Assembly (NCBI GenBank): GCA_001772985.1
Contig: MEVN01000003.1
Coordinates: 1-13,117, forward strand
Reading direction: 5' to 3'
DNA length: 13,117 bases
From: a candidate division WWE3 bacterium RIFCSPLOWO2_12_FULL_36_10
GTDB taxonomy: Bacteria; Patescibacteriota; WWE3; UBA101185; UBA10185
How positions within the stretch are numbered: the first letter of the stretch is position 1; each line of letters opens with the position of its first letter. The position numbers and the translations under genes are program-made. This document shows, piece after piece, positions 1-5,424 of this stretch. The notes beneath the pieces are model-generated. The model was not told the DNA's origin. It ran no database searches and saw nothing but the letters and a program-made list of their open reading frames with translations.

Positions 1-38
1 ACCAGAAAAAAACATTTAAAAGATTGTTTGATGGGTAG

Positions 39-371
39 TTATTTTAATAGCTGTCCGCACAGGCCTTTAAGCTCCGGAATGTCATTTTTAACAGTATCCC
101 ATACAACTTTAGGATCTATCATATTGTAATCATGAATAAGCTTATTTCTCATGGTTACTGCACTTCTAACTGGGAAATTAGGGTGTAATGATCTAAATTC
201 TTCATCCAACTTATTGGCAGCCTCACCTATAACTTCAACATTTCTAATTACAGCATCGAGAAGCATTTGATTTTCCGCTAAATCCTCATACGTAACATCA
301 AAAACATAACTCAATATTTGATTACAAGAATTTAACATATCTTCGATATAAACTAGATTATCTTTTTTCAT
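39..371 (-). CDS. hepT: HepT-like toxin (DUF86 / HEPN ribonuclease)
   Basis: A 110-residue, all-helical HEPN protein of the HepT (DUF86) family. The family's RNase motif RX4HXY is visible as R75, H80 and Y82 in RNKLIHDY near the C-terminal third, followed by the usual V/I-D-P-x-x-V-W segment. In studied pairs the HEPN protein is an RNA-cleaving toxin, and the partner nucleotidyltransferase silences it by AMPylating the motif tyrosine. Here that tyrosine (Y82) is present. The ATG at 371-369 overlaps the end of mntA by 14 bp, so the two are translationally coupled in the order antitoxin then toxin. The length is normal for the family. Nothing looks broken, so the pair is probably active. Function is assigned from family knowledge; the motif is seen directly. 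Confidence 0.92.
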   Translation of the reverse strand: MKKDNLVYIEDMLNSCNQILSYVFDVTYEDLAENQMLLDAVIRNVEVIGEAANKLDEEFRSLHPNFPVRSAVTMRNKLIHDYNMIDPKVVWDTVKNDIPELKGLCGQLLK

Positions 372-648
372 AAACTGTTTTTAAATCCCTTATTATGCGG
401 GACTTTATTCTTGGTTTAACGCTATTTCTAAAGATGAGATCTACCGGCTTGTCAAAATAGTCCTCTAATAAATTTTGAATTTTAGCATGTGTTAAGTAGC
501 CAACTGGTCTCGCATATTGAACCAATAAATCGAGATCACTATCCGGACGATTCTCTCCTCTCGCACTAGAGCCAAATAAACCTAAGTATATTATGCCGTT
601 TTGCTCACATATGATCTTTAATTGTTTTGATTCAAATAATTCATCCAT
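358..648 (-). CDS. mntA: MntA-type minimal nucleotidyltransferase antitoxin
   Basis: A 96-residue minimal nucleotidyltransferase of the DNA polymerase beta fold. The family signature GSX10DXD is present: G26-S27 followed by D38 and D40. A third acidic residue, D70, lies in KPVDLIF. In characterised systems MntA transfers AMP to the tyrosine of the HepT RNase motif and so neutralises it. It is the first gene of the minus-strand pair and overlaps hepT by 14 bp. I chose the ATG at 648-646 because a -10-like TAAAAT lies only 6 nt upstream and no Shine-Dalgarno site is visible, which fits a leaderless message. The length is typical of MntA and the active-site set looks intact. Confidence 0.92.
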   Translation of the reverse strand: MDELFESKQLKIICEQNGIIYLGLFGSSARGENRPDSDLDLLVQYARPVGYLTHAKIQNLLEDYFDKPVDLIFRNSVKPRIKSRIIRDLKTVYEKR

Positions 649-654
649 GAACTG

Positions 655-683
655 ATTTTAGCAGATTATTCTTCAATAAACAC
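655..683 (-). promoter_or_regulatory. Promoter of mntA-hepT, leaderless type
   Basis: Reading the minus strand, GTGTTT (683-678) is followed by a 17-nt spacer and TAAAAT (660-655), then 6 nt to the ATG of mntA. The -35 is a poor match to TTGACA, but the geometry is exactly mirrored by the promoter of the divergent plus-strand gene. The expected transcription start would fall at or just before the start codon. Confidence 0.5.
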
Positions 684-708
684 CTATAAGACACTTCAAT
701 AAGTGTTT
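671..708. repeat. Inverted and direct repeats between divergent promoters
   Basis: ACACTT (691-696) and AAGTGT (701-706) form a perfect 6-bp inverted repeat around CAAT. AAACAC (678-683) and GTGTTT (703-708) form a wider one that coincides with the two -35 positions. CTTCAATAA also occurs twice as a direct repeat (671-679 and 694-702, 23 bp apart). The position between the two promoters suggests an operator, possibly for toxin-antitoxin autoregulation. The repeats are seen; the function is inferred. Confidence 0.5.
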
Positions 709-731
709 GGCCTTTATCTATCGTGTATAAT
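703..731 (+). promoter_or_regulatory. Promoter of the plus-strand tRNA-related operon
   Basis: GTGTTT (703-708), a 17-nt spacer and a perfect TATAAT (726-731), then 6 nt to the ATG at 738. The -10 box is so close that the mRNA should have no 5' leader. The box overlaps a GTG at 723 that could otherwise be read as an in-frame start, which argues for the ATG at 738. Confidence 0.6.
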
Positions 732-737
732 CCCCGT

Positions 738-1082
738 ATGGAATTTAAGCCCGAGATAACATTAAAAGATTTTGAGAAACTTGACATAAGAGTTGCTACT
801 GTTCTTGAGGCCTCGGTAGTTGAAGGATCCGACAAGCTAATTAGGCTTGTTTTTGATCTGGGTAATGGAGTTAAAAGACAAATACTAACAGGAATGGCTA
901 AGTGGTACTCGCCTTTGGATTGTATTGGGAAGCAAACCTTAATTCTGGCAAATCTAGCGCCAAGAAAGATGATGGGGCTTTTTTCTGAAGGGATGCTTTT
1001 GTCGGTTGGTTCTGACAATAATTCGAAACCAATTTTAATTTTGCTTGAGGATAAAGTTGAAAATGGTGAGGAGGTGCATTAA
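738..1082 (+). CDS. Stand-alone tRNA-binding domain protein (Trbp111 / MetRS C-terminal type)
   Basis: A 114-residue protein that is entirely one OB-fold tRNA-binding domain, like Trbp111, CsaA and the C-terminal extension of methionyl-tRNA synthetase. Family hallmarks are visible in order: DFEKLDIRVATVLEA at the start, SDKLIRLVFDLG, RQILTGMAKWY, then NLAPRKMMGLFSEGMLL. Such proteins bind the tRNA elbow nonspecifically and can act in trans with a synthetase or as an RNA chaperone. An in-frame GTG at 723 exists but lies over the -10 box, so ATG 738 is preferred. It opens a plus-strand gene run that continues into tRNA modification genes, which fits a tRNA-related role. Whether it serves a MetRS that lacks this domain cannot be told from this window. 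Confidence 0.85.
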   Translation: MEFKPEITLKDFEKLDIRVATVLEASVVEGSDKLIRLVFDLGNGVKRQILTGMAKWYSPLDCIGKQTLILANLAPRKMMGLFSEGMLLSVGSDNNSKPILILLEDKVENGEEVH

Positions 1083-1086
1083 TTTT

Positions 1087-1434
1087 ATGAAATCAAACGG
1101 TTTTACAATTGTTATGGCAACAAAAGATAATGATGAAGCAATGAGCAAGTTTTATATTGATATTTTGGGATTTGAGAAAAACGAAATGGGTGGATGTGAG
1201 AAGCACGGGCTTGCACTTTATTTTGATAGGCATAGCGGAGCTTCAGCTGTCGCCAAAGAGCCTTTTAGACATATGATTACGCTTTCCGTTGACGATATTA
1301 ATCAGTCTATGGCTGACTTAAAGTCAAAAGGGGTGGAGTTTGTTAAGGAGCCTAAAAAAGAGGAATGGGGAGGATGGTTTGCTACATTCAAAGATCCAGA
1401 CGGAAACTTTGTACAGCTTTTCCACATGAAATAG
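1087..1434 (+). CDS. VOC-fold (glyoxalase/bleomycin-resistance superfamily) protein
   Basis: A 115-residue single-domain protein of the vicinal oxygen chelate superfamily. It shows the beta-alpha-beta-beta-beta pattern of the fold: an N-terminal strand followed by EAMSKFYIDILGFE, a middle HMITLSVDDINQSMADLKSKGVEF, and the characteristic ending FKDPDGNFVQLFH. The substrate is unknown, because members range from glyoxalases to antibiotic-binding proteins. The ATG at 1087 is supported by a strong Shine-Dalgarno sequence, GAGGAGGTG (1068-1076), about 10 nt upstream. This is one of the few clear ribosome binding sites in the window, and it lies inside the end of the preceding gene. An upstream in-frame start at 1045 is less likely. 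The gene follows its neighbour after only 4 nt, so it is co-transcribed. Confidence 0.8.
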   Translation: MKSNGFTIVMATKDNDEAMSKFYIDILGFEKNEMGGCEKHGLALYFDRHSGASAVAKEPFRHMITLSVDDINQSMADLKSKGVEFVKEPKKEEWGGWFATFKDPDGNFVQLFHMK

Positions 1435-1446
1435 ATTAGGGAAGTT

Positions 1447-2628
1447 ATGAAAACCGGATATAAACCAAAAAAATACTTAATTAAAACACTTGGATGTCAG
1501 GCTAATGTAGCTGATTCAAACACAATATCCGGTGTTTTGGAAGCGTTAGGTTTTGAGGAAACACTTGAATTGAAGGAAAGTGATTTATTTGTTGTGAACA
1601 CTTGTTCTATTAGGCAAAAAAGTGAGGATAAGGTTTATGGTTTAGCAAAACTCTTGAAACAGAACCAACTTAAAACAGGAAAGATGCCTTTTGTTGTAAT
1701 GGCGGGTTGCATGGTTGGTTCTGTAACAGGAGAAAGACAAAGGTATGCTTTTAATGAGCTAAAAAAACGTACGCCCTGGGTTAACGAGTATATTAATCCT
1801 TCTCAAATAATGACTATACCAGAAACTTTATTGAGGATCGGGCTAATAGGGGAGTGGGCAGTGCAGAAATTTGATCCGTCAGGTGTAATTGCAAAACAAA
1901 AGGAAACTAATCACGCGTTTGTAAATATTTCCTTTGGTTGTGATAATTTTTGTACTTTTTGTGTAGTGCCTTATGCAAGAGGGAAAGAGGTTTCAAGATC
2001 CAAAGATGACATTTTAAAAGAAATAACGCATTTAGTTGGGAGGGGATTTAGCCACGTTACTCTGTGCGGGCAAAATGTAAATTCATGGGGTTTGAGTACA
2101 TCAAAAAAATTTGAGATTCGTACCGGTAGTCGCCATAAACTTCCATTCGCTAAGTTATTAAGGAAAGTTCATGAGATTGAAGGGATAGAAAAAATTGATT
2201 TTATTTCTTCAAATCCTTTCGATTTCACAAAAGATTTAATAGAGACGCTAAAATTACCAAAAATTTCGGATTACCTTCACATAGCTGTACAGTCAGGAAA
2301 TAACGACGTCCTTAAAAATATGAACAGAAGGCACACGGTTGAAGACTTTATGTCTTTAATTAATAGTTTAAAAATTGCAAAGCCGTCTGTTGAATTTGGA
2401 ACAGATGTAATTGTTGGCTTTCCTGGCGAAACACGGGATCAGTTCATGGATACTGTAAAACTTTTCGAAATTATTATATTTAATGTTGCCTTCATTTCTA
2501 TATATTCTCCAAGAAAAGGTACTCCTGCCGAAAAATATTTTAAGGACGACGTTACCTTAAAAGAAAAGAAATGGCGCCATTCTTATTTAACTAATGTTTG
2601 GAAGTCGTCTAAATTAAAATATGAATAA
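1447..2628 (+). CDS. miaB: tRNA-2-methylthio-N6-dimethylallyladenosine synthase MiaB, lacking TRAM domain
   Basis: A radical-SAM methylthiotransferase that converts i6A37 to ms2i6A37 in tRNA. The N-terminal MTTase domain carries the three cysteines for the auxiliary 4Fe-4S cluster: C17 (GCQAN), C53 (NTCSIR) and C88 (AGCM). The radical-SAM cluster motif CX3CX2C is C165, C169 and C172. NTCSIRQKSEDKVYG and the following motifs fit MiaB better than RimO or MtaB. At 393 residues it is about 50 shorter than usual. The chain ends soon after the radical-SAM barrel, and I see no TRAM domain, which normally binds tRNA. The stop overlaps the miaA start by 8 bp, so this looks like a real shortening and not a sequencing error. 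An AGGGAAG stretch just upstream of the ATG may act as a ribosome binding site. Confidence 0.93.
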   Translation: MKTGYKPKKYLIKTLGCQANVADSNTISGVLEALGFEETLELKESDLFVVNTCSIRQKSEDKVYGLAKLLKQNQLKTGKMPFVVMAGCMVGSVTGERQRYAFNELKKRTPWVNEYINPSQIMTIPETLLRIGLIGEWAVQKFDPSGVIAKQKETNHAFVNISFGCDNFCTFCVVPYARGKEVSRSKDDILKEITHLVGRGFSHVTLCGQNVNSWGLSTSKKFEIRTGSRHKLPFAKLLRKVHEIEGIEKIDFISSNPFDFTKDLIETLKLPKISDYLHIAVQSGNNDVLKNMNRRHTVEDFMSLINSLKIAKPSVEFGTDVIVGFPGETRDQFMDTVKLFEIIIFNVAFISIYSPRKGTPAEKYFKDDVTLKEKKWRHSYLTNVWKSSKLKYE

Positions 2629-3514
2629 AGTTTATGTAGTTCTTGGTCCTACATGTTCCGGTAAGACTTCTGTAGCTTTGGATTTATGCAGGTCAATGGA
2701 TGGAGAAATTGTTTCTGCAGACTCAAGGCAAATATATAAATATATGGATATTGGCACTGGTAAATTTCCATTTGGCGAACATAATGTTAACATAAAAATA
2801 TGGGGTTATGATTTAGTTGTTCCGGGAAAATATTTTTCTGTTGTTGATTATGTTAATTTTGCAGTTAAAAAAGTTAAAGAAATACTAAAAGATGGGAGAA
2901 AGGTGTTTATTGTTGGCGGAACCGGCTTTTATATTGATGTACTAACCGGCAGACAGCAGATATTTAAGTATGAGCCTAATTTTGTTCTAAGGGAGCAGTT
3001 AGAAAATAAAAGCGTAGAGGAGTTATTGTCATATTTAAAATCCATAAATTCCAATAAGACATTAAACATTGATACAAAAAATAAAGTTAGGTTAATAAGA
3101 GCCATCGAAAAAGAGCTCACAAAAAAAAGTAACGACACTTCCCTAGTCAGTTTGCTTAATAATGTGAATTTTAAATTTATTGGTTTACAATCAGACAGAG
3201 GTTTTTTATACAATAAAGTTGATGGTTGGGTGAATTGGATTTGGGAAAATGGATTGATAGAAGAAGTGAAAGGTTTAATAAATAACGGTTATAAAGAAAC
3301 GCATCAGATGAAAGGATTAATTTACAAAGACGCAGTAGATTTTTTAGATGGAAAAACATTTGTGCAAGAAGCAATACAAAGGACAAAATTTGATCTACAC
3401 GGATACGTTCGAAGACAGCAAACTTGGTTTAAGAAAAATGACCAAATTAAGTGGTTTGATATAAAAGACAAAAAGCTTAGCGAAAACGTTCAAAATTTTG
3501 TATTATTAAGCTAA
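2621..3514 (+). CDS. miaA: tRNA dimethylallyltransferase MiaA
   Basis: A 297-residue tRNA dimethylallyltransferase that adds the prenyl group to N6 of A37, producing the i6A that MiaB then methylthiolates. Seen directly: the P-loop GPTCSGKTS at residues 8-16, the SADSRQIYKYMDIGTGK block that holds the catalytic aspartate and binds substrate, the VGGTGFYIDVLTG motif, and the C-terminal RRQQTWFKK signature. The length is close to the family norm (about 300). It overlaps miaB by 8 bp and shares one base with the next gene (TAATG), so it is translationally coupled on both sides. The direct miaB-miaA pairing supports a complete ms2i6A37 pathway encoded in one transcript. Confidence 0.95.
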   Translation: MNKVYVVLGPTCSGKTSVALDLCRSMDGEIVSADSRQIYKYMDIGTGKFPFGEHNVNIKIWGYDLVVPGKYFSVVDYVNFAVKKVKEILKDGRKVFIVGGTGFYIDVLTGRQQIFKYEPNFVLREQLENKSVEELLSYLKSINSNKTLNIDTKNKVRLIRAIEKELTKKSNDTSLVSLLNNVNFKFIGLQSDRGFLYNKVDGWVNWIWENGLIEEVKGLINNGYKETHQMKGLIYKDAVDFLDGKTFVQEAIQRTKFDLHGYVRRQQTWFKKNDQIKWFDIKDKKLSENVQNFVLLS

Positions 3515-4506
3515 TGAACAAAGATATTGTAATTTCAATAAAAACGGTTGTGGCTACTGCCCTTATGTTTTTCGGTGTTTATTTACTAATAAGGCTTGGT
3601 CCCCTTTTACTTTCTGTTGTCATTTCGTTACTTGTTGTATTGGCTCTTGAGCCCGGAGTTAAGTTTTTTAAGAGGACAAAGTTTATGAATAAGCCGGTGC
3701 CTAGAAGTTTAGCTGTTGGAGTAACATTTTTAGTTACGGTTGTTGTAATTATTTTAATACTTACGGTTGGTCTTCCGCCGGTTGTTTCGCAGTCGCAAAA
3801 GCTTTTAGTTAATTTATCAGGTTTGGTAACAAAGATACCGTTTTTGCAGCAAAAAGAGAGCGTATTAAAAGAATTAATTCCGCAGATCTCAAGTCTTTCA
3901 GGAAATGTTTTAACTGTTACTTTCTCAATTTTTTCAAATTTTGTAACTGTCATTAGCGTTCTATTTATTTCGATTTACATGTCTTTGGATTGGGAAAATA
4001 TTAAGAGAAGATTTTACTCATTGTTTACAGGAAAAACTAAAGACGAAATGGAAAAGCTTGTTGAAGAGGTTGAAGGAAATATTGGACATTGGGTAAAGGG
4101 TCAACTTTTATTAATGATTGTTATTGGAGTATCAACATTTTTAGGGCTCTTGATCTTGGGAGTTAACTACCCACTTGCCATTGGGCTAGTAGCCGGGCTT
4201 TTTGAAATCGTTCCAGTATTGGGGCCTGTGGTAACAGCTGTCTTAGCAGCAACCGTAGGCTTTGCAGAATCCCCAGTTAAGGGATTTGCAGTCATAGGTC
4301 TTTTTGTTCTAATTCAGCAACTTGAAAATAATTTTCTTGTTCCTAAAGTGATGCAAAAAGTTTCTGGATTTAGTCCTCTTGTAATTTTGTTGGCACTTCT
4401 TATTGGTAGCAATTTTTTTGGAATAGTTGGAGCTGTTATCGCGATTCCAATTACAATGGTACTAGTAGTTATTGTGAAACACTTTTTAAGATATTCCAAT
4501 AAGTAA
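3514..4506 (+). CDS. PerM / AI-2E family membrane transporter
   Basis: A 330-residue polytopic membrane protein of the AI-2E transporter (PerM, formerly UPF0118) family. Hydrophobic segments cluster at the N-terminus (about residues 8-45 and 65-90), around 145-160, and over the C-terminal half (about 195-325). The cytoplasmic-looking charged stretch WENIKRRFYSLFTGKTKDEMEKLVEEVEGNIGHWVKGQ and the following GLVAGLFEIVPVLGPVV and QQLENNFLVPKVM blocks are typical of the family. Members have been linked to autoinducer-2 export and ion or antiporter activity, so the substrate here is open. It starts at the stop codon of miaA (TAATG) and is the last gene of the plus-strand run. It ends a few bases before the 3' end of rnpB, which is transcribed toward it. 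Confidence 0.88.
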   Translation: MNKDIVISIKTVVATALMFFGVYLLIRLGPLLLSVVISLLVVLALEPGVKFFKRTKFMNKPVPRSLAVGVTFLVTVVVIILILTVGLPPVVSQSQKLLVNLSGLVTKIPFLQQKESVLKELIPQISSLSGNVLTVTFSIFSNFVTVISVLFISIYMSLDWENIKRRFYSLFTGKTKDEMEKLVEEVEGNIGHWVKGQLLLMIVIGVSTFLGLLILGVNYPLAIGLVAGLFEIVPVLGPVVTAVLAATVGFAESPVKGFAVIGLFVLIQQLENNFLVPKVMQKVSGFSPLVILLALLIGSNFFGIVGAVIAIPITMVLVVIVKHFLRYSNK

Positions 4507-4512
4507 CTTTTT

Positions 4513-4877
4513 ATTGCAGGAAGCCTATAAGCCGGATTCTGTTTTATGCGATTATCTATCTAATGCTCCATCTTTGCACCGATGCCGGAACAATGCTGTG
4601 GTGCGTTCGTGGATTGCTGCGGGTGGGATTGCCCGTTTCATACTTTTTCCATTCTGAAGACATTTTCAACTTTTAAGGTTGAACTTGTCAAAAGCTAAGA
4701 AAAAAGATCGTCTCTGTTGCTCTCAAGAAATGTAAATTCATTCCATGTTTTCTTATACTTTCGTAAAAGAAACACCAGCTGTTACCAGTCGGAGATTGCC
4801 CTCCGTCCCCATGTTCCGATCAGTCCGGACTTTCCTATCCACCTATTACGGCGGATCAATCGCTCGGCTTCCTGCGA
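4513..4877 (-). ncRNA. rnpB: RNase P RNA (bacterial type)
   Basis: The catalytic RNA of RNase P, which removes 5' leaders from pre-tRNAs. On the minus strand the conserved regions appear in the right order: AGGAAAGTCCGG (CR I, 4836-4825), GCAACAGAGA (CR II/III, 4720-4711), CACCCGCAGCAA (CR IV, around 4625-4614) and ACAGAATCCGGCT (CR V, 4542-4530). The two ends form a perfect 10-bp P1 helix, 4866-4875 with 4516-4525. This sets the mature RNA at roughly 360 nt, a normal size for the bacterial class. GCACC/GGTGC (around 4604-4576) closes a hairpin after CR IV where P15 or its equivalent is expected. An extended -10 box lies just upstream. No U-tract terminator is seen after P1. Confidence 0.95.
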
Positions 4878-4881
4878 GTTT

Positions 4882-4892
4882 ATTTTAACATG
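4882..4892 (-). promoter_or_regulatory. Extended -10 of rnpB
   Basis: On the minus strand, TGTTAAAAT gives TG-N-TAAAAT, an extended -10 ending at 4882. Seven nucleotides downstream is 4875, exactly the first base of the P1 helix of RNase P RNA, so transcription could begin at the mature 5' end. No convincing -35 is present. Confidence 0.5.
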
Positions 4893-4900
4893 TTTTTTGG

Positions 4901-4969
4901 GAAATAAATAGACGAGGAAAGGTTTTCATTCAGTTACCTTGTGGGTAATGAGCGGAACCAATCCTCGTC
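4901..4969 (-). terminator. Possible terminator hairpin of the unidentified RNA
   Basis: GACGAGGA (4911-4918) pairs perfectly with TCCTCGTC (4962-4969), enclosing an inner TTACC/GGTAA hairpin (4934-4938/4944-4948). On the minus strand the outer stem is followed by TATTTATTTC, a U-rich but interrupted tail. The loop region is long for an intrinsic terminator, so this could instead be the last domain of the RNA. Confidence 0.35.
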
Positions 4970-5350
4970 AGAGAAGACACGTGGGATAGAAATGCTGTTA
5001 AGAGATTGCGGTGCCATCGCGGAAGTATCTCTTAACGTTGTTTGAGGAAGTTCCATAGAGCGCATTTGCTCACAAGAACATTTTTTGTCCGCACCTGGTC
5101 GCGGTTCTTTAGTTCCTCAAACTCTGGCATAGTGGTATTAGGTGATTGGCTTATCGCCTTTTACCGCCAGGATGCAATTTCGACTTTTTGGCATGCCTGC
5201 CCTAAAGTCAGCTCTCGCATCATAAGCGTCCCGTATATCTCGCGTCCGCACCCCGTGCAGTTGACCAGATTACGCGAAGATATACGTGCCAGTAAGATCT
5301 TTGTCTTACCGCCGTCTCCTTTACTTGGGACCGGATTCCTATCCTGAGAT
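4905..5350 (-). ncRNA. Unidentified large structured RNA upstream of rnpB
   Basis: About 440 nt with no credible protein and a dense chain of perfect inverted repeats: 5292-5297/5304-5309; 5233-5244/5273-5285 (12 bp, one bulge) enclosing 5248-5251/5255-5258; 5171-5175/5217-5221 enclosing 5182-5187/5204-5209 and 5190-5193/5198-5201; 5124-5128/5166-5170 enclosing 5134-5137/5162-5165; 5040-5049/5113-5122 (10 bp) enclosing 5058-5061/5068-5071 and 5074-5079/5104-5109; 4997-5006/5027-5036 (10 bp); and 4911-4918/4962-4969 (8 bp). The minus strand is favoured by a TTGACA-18-TATAAT promoter at its right end and a U-rich tract after the last hairpin. A few possible wobble pairs would fit the plus strand better, so orientation is not settled. 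I see no tmRNA, SRP RNA, 6S RNA or T-box hallmarks. It may be an independent RNA or a long leader of rnpB. Confidence 0.6.
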
Positions 5351-5354
5351 ACAT

Positions 5355-5384
5355 ATTATACAACACTATAGGAACTTTTGTCAA
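5355..5384 (-). promoter_or_regulatory. Consensus sigma70-type promoter for the structured RNA
   Basis: On the minus strand, a perfect TTGACA (5384-5379), an 18-nt spacer and a perfect TATAAT (5360-5355) preceded by TTG. This is the only promoter in the window matching both consensus hexamers. The predicted start is at about 5348-5350, right before the first hairpin of the RNA. It is divergent from the -10 of mltG. Confidence 0.8.
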
Positions 5385-5409
5385 ATCAGGTAAAAACCGA
5401 AATTATTTA

Positions 5410-5416
5410 GTATAAT
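5410..5416 (+). promoter_or_regulatory. -10 box of mltG
   Basis: GTATAAT with 8 nt between it and the ATG at 5425. No clear -35 or Shine-Dalgarno site is visible. This implies a leaderless or nearly leaderless mltG mRNA and makes the in-frame TTG at 5419 an unlikely start. Confidence 0.55.
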
Positions 5417-5424
5417 AGTTGTCT

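Noticed and set aside
641..1018. A 125-codon minus-strand reading frame
   Set aside because: It is antisense to the tRNA-binding protein gene, which has clear family motifs. The frame also covers the divergent promoter region.
2560..2628. Frameshift at the end of miaB
   Set aside because: I saw no TRAM-like sequence in the other frames after the stop, and miaA begins at once with a complete N-terminus.
2929..3386. Minus-strand reading frames inside miaA
   Set aside because: They are shadows of the miaA coding frame, which carries all family motifs.
4717..4911. A 64-codon plus-strand reading frame
   Set aside because: It lies antisense to RNase P RNA, whose conserved regions explain the sequence.
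5233..5285. Group I intron core, suggested by AAGATATA near 5277
   Set aside because: The segment pairs fully with a nearby GTATATCTCGCG as a simple hairpin. No P7 partner and no flanking exon are apparent.
5042..5347. A 101-codon plus-strand reading frame across the structured RNA
   Set aside because: Its codons simply follow the hairpin sequence, it matches no family I know, it lacks an ATG start or ribosome binding site, and it lies opposite a consensus promoter.
4905..5350. tmRNA, SRP RNA, 6S RNA or T-box leader as the identity of the structured RNA
   Set aside because: I found no tmRNA acceptor or TTCGAC start and no tag ending in LAA, no SRP S-domain motif, no single long 6S-like hairpin, and no T-box GGTGG-type sequence next to a synthetase gene.
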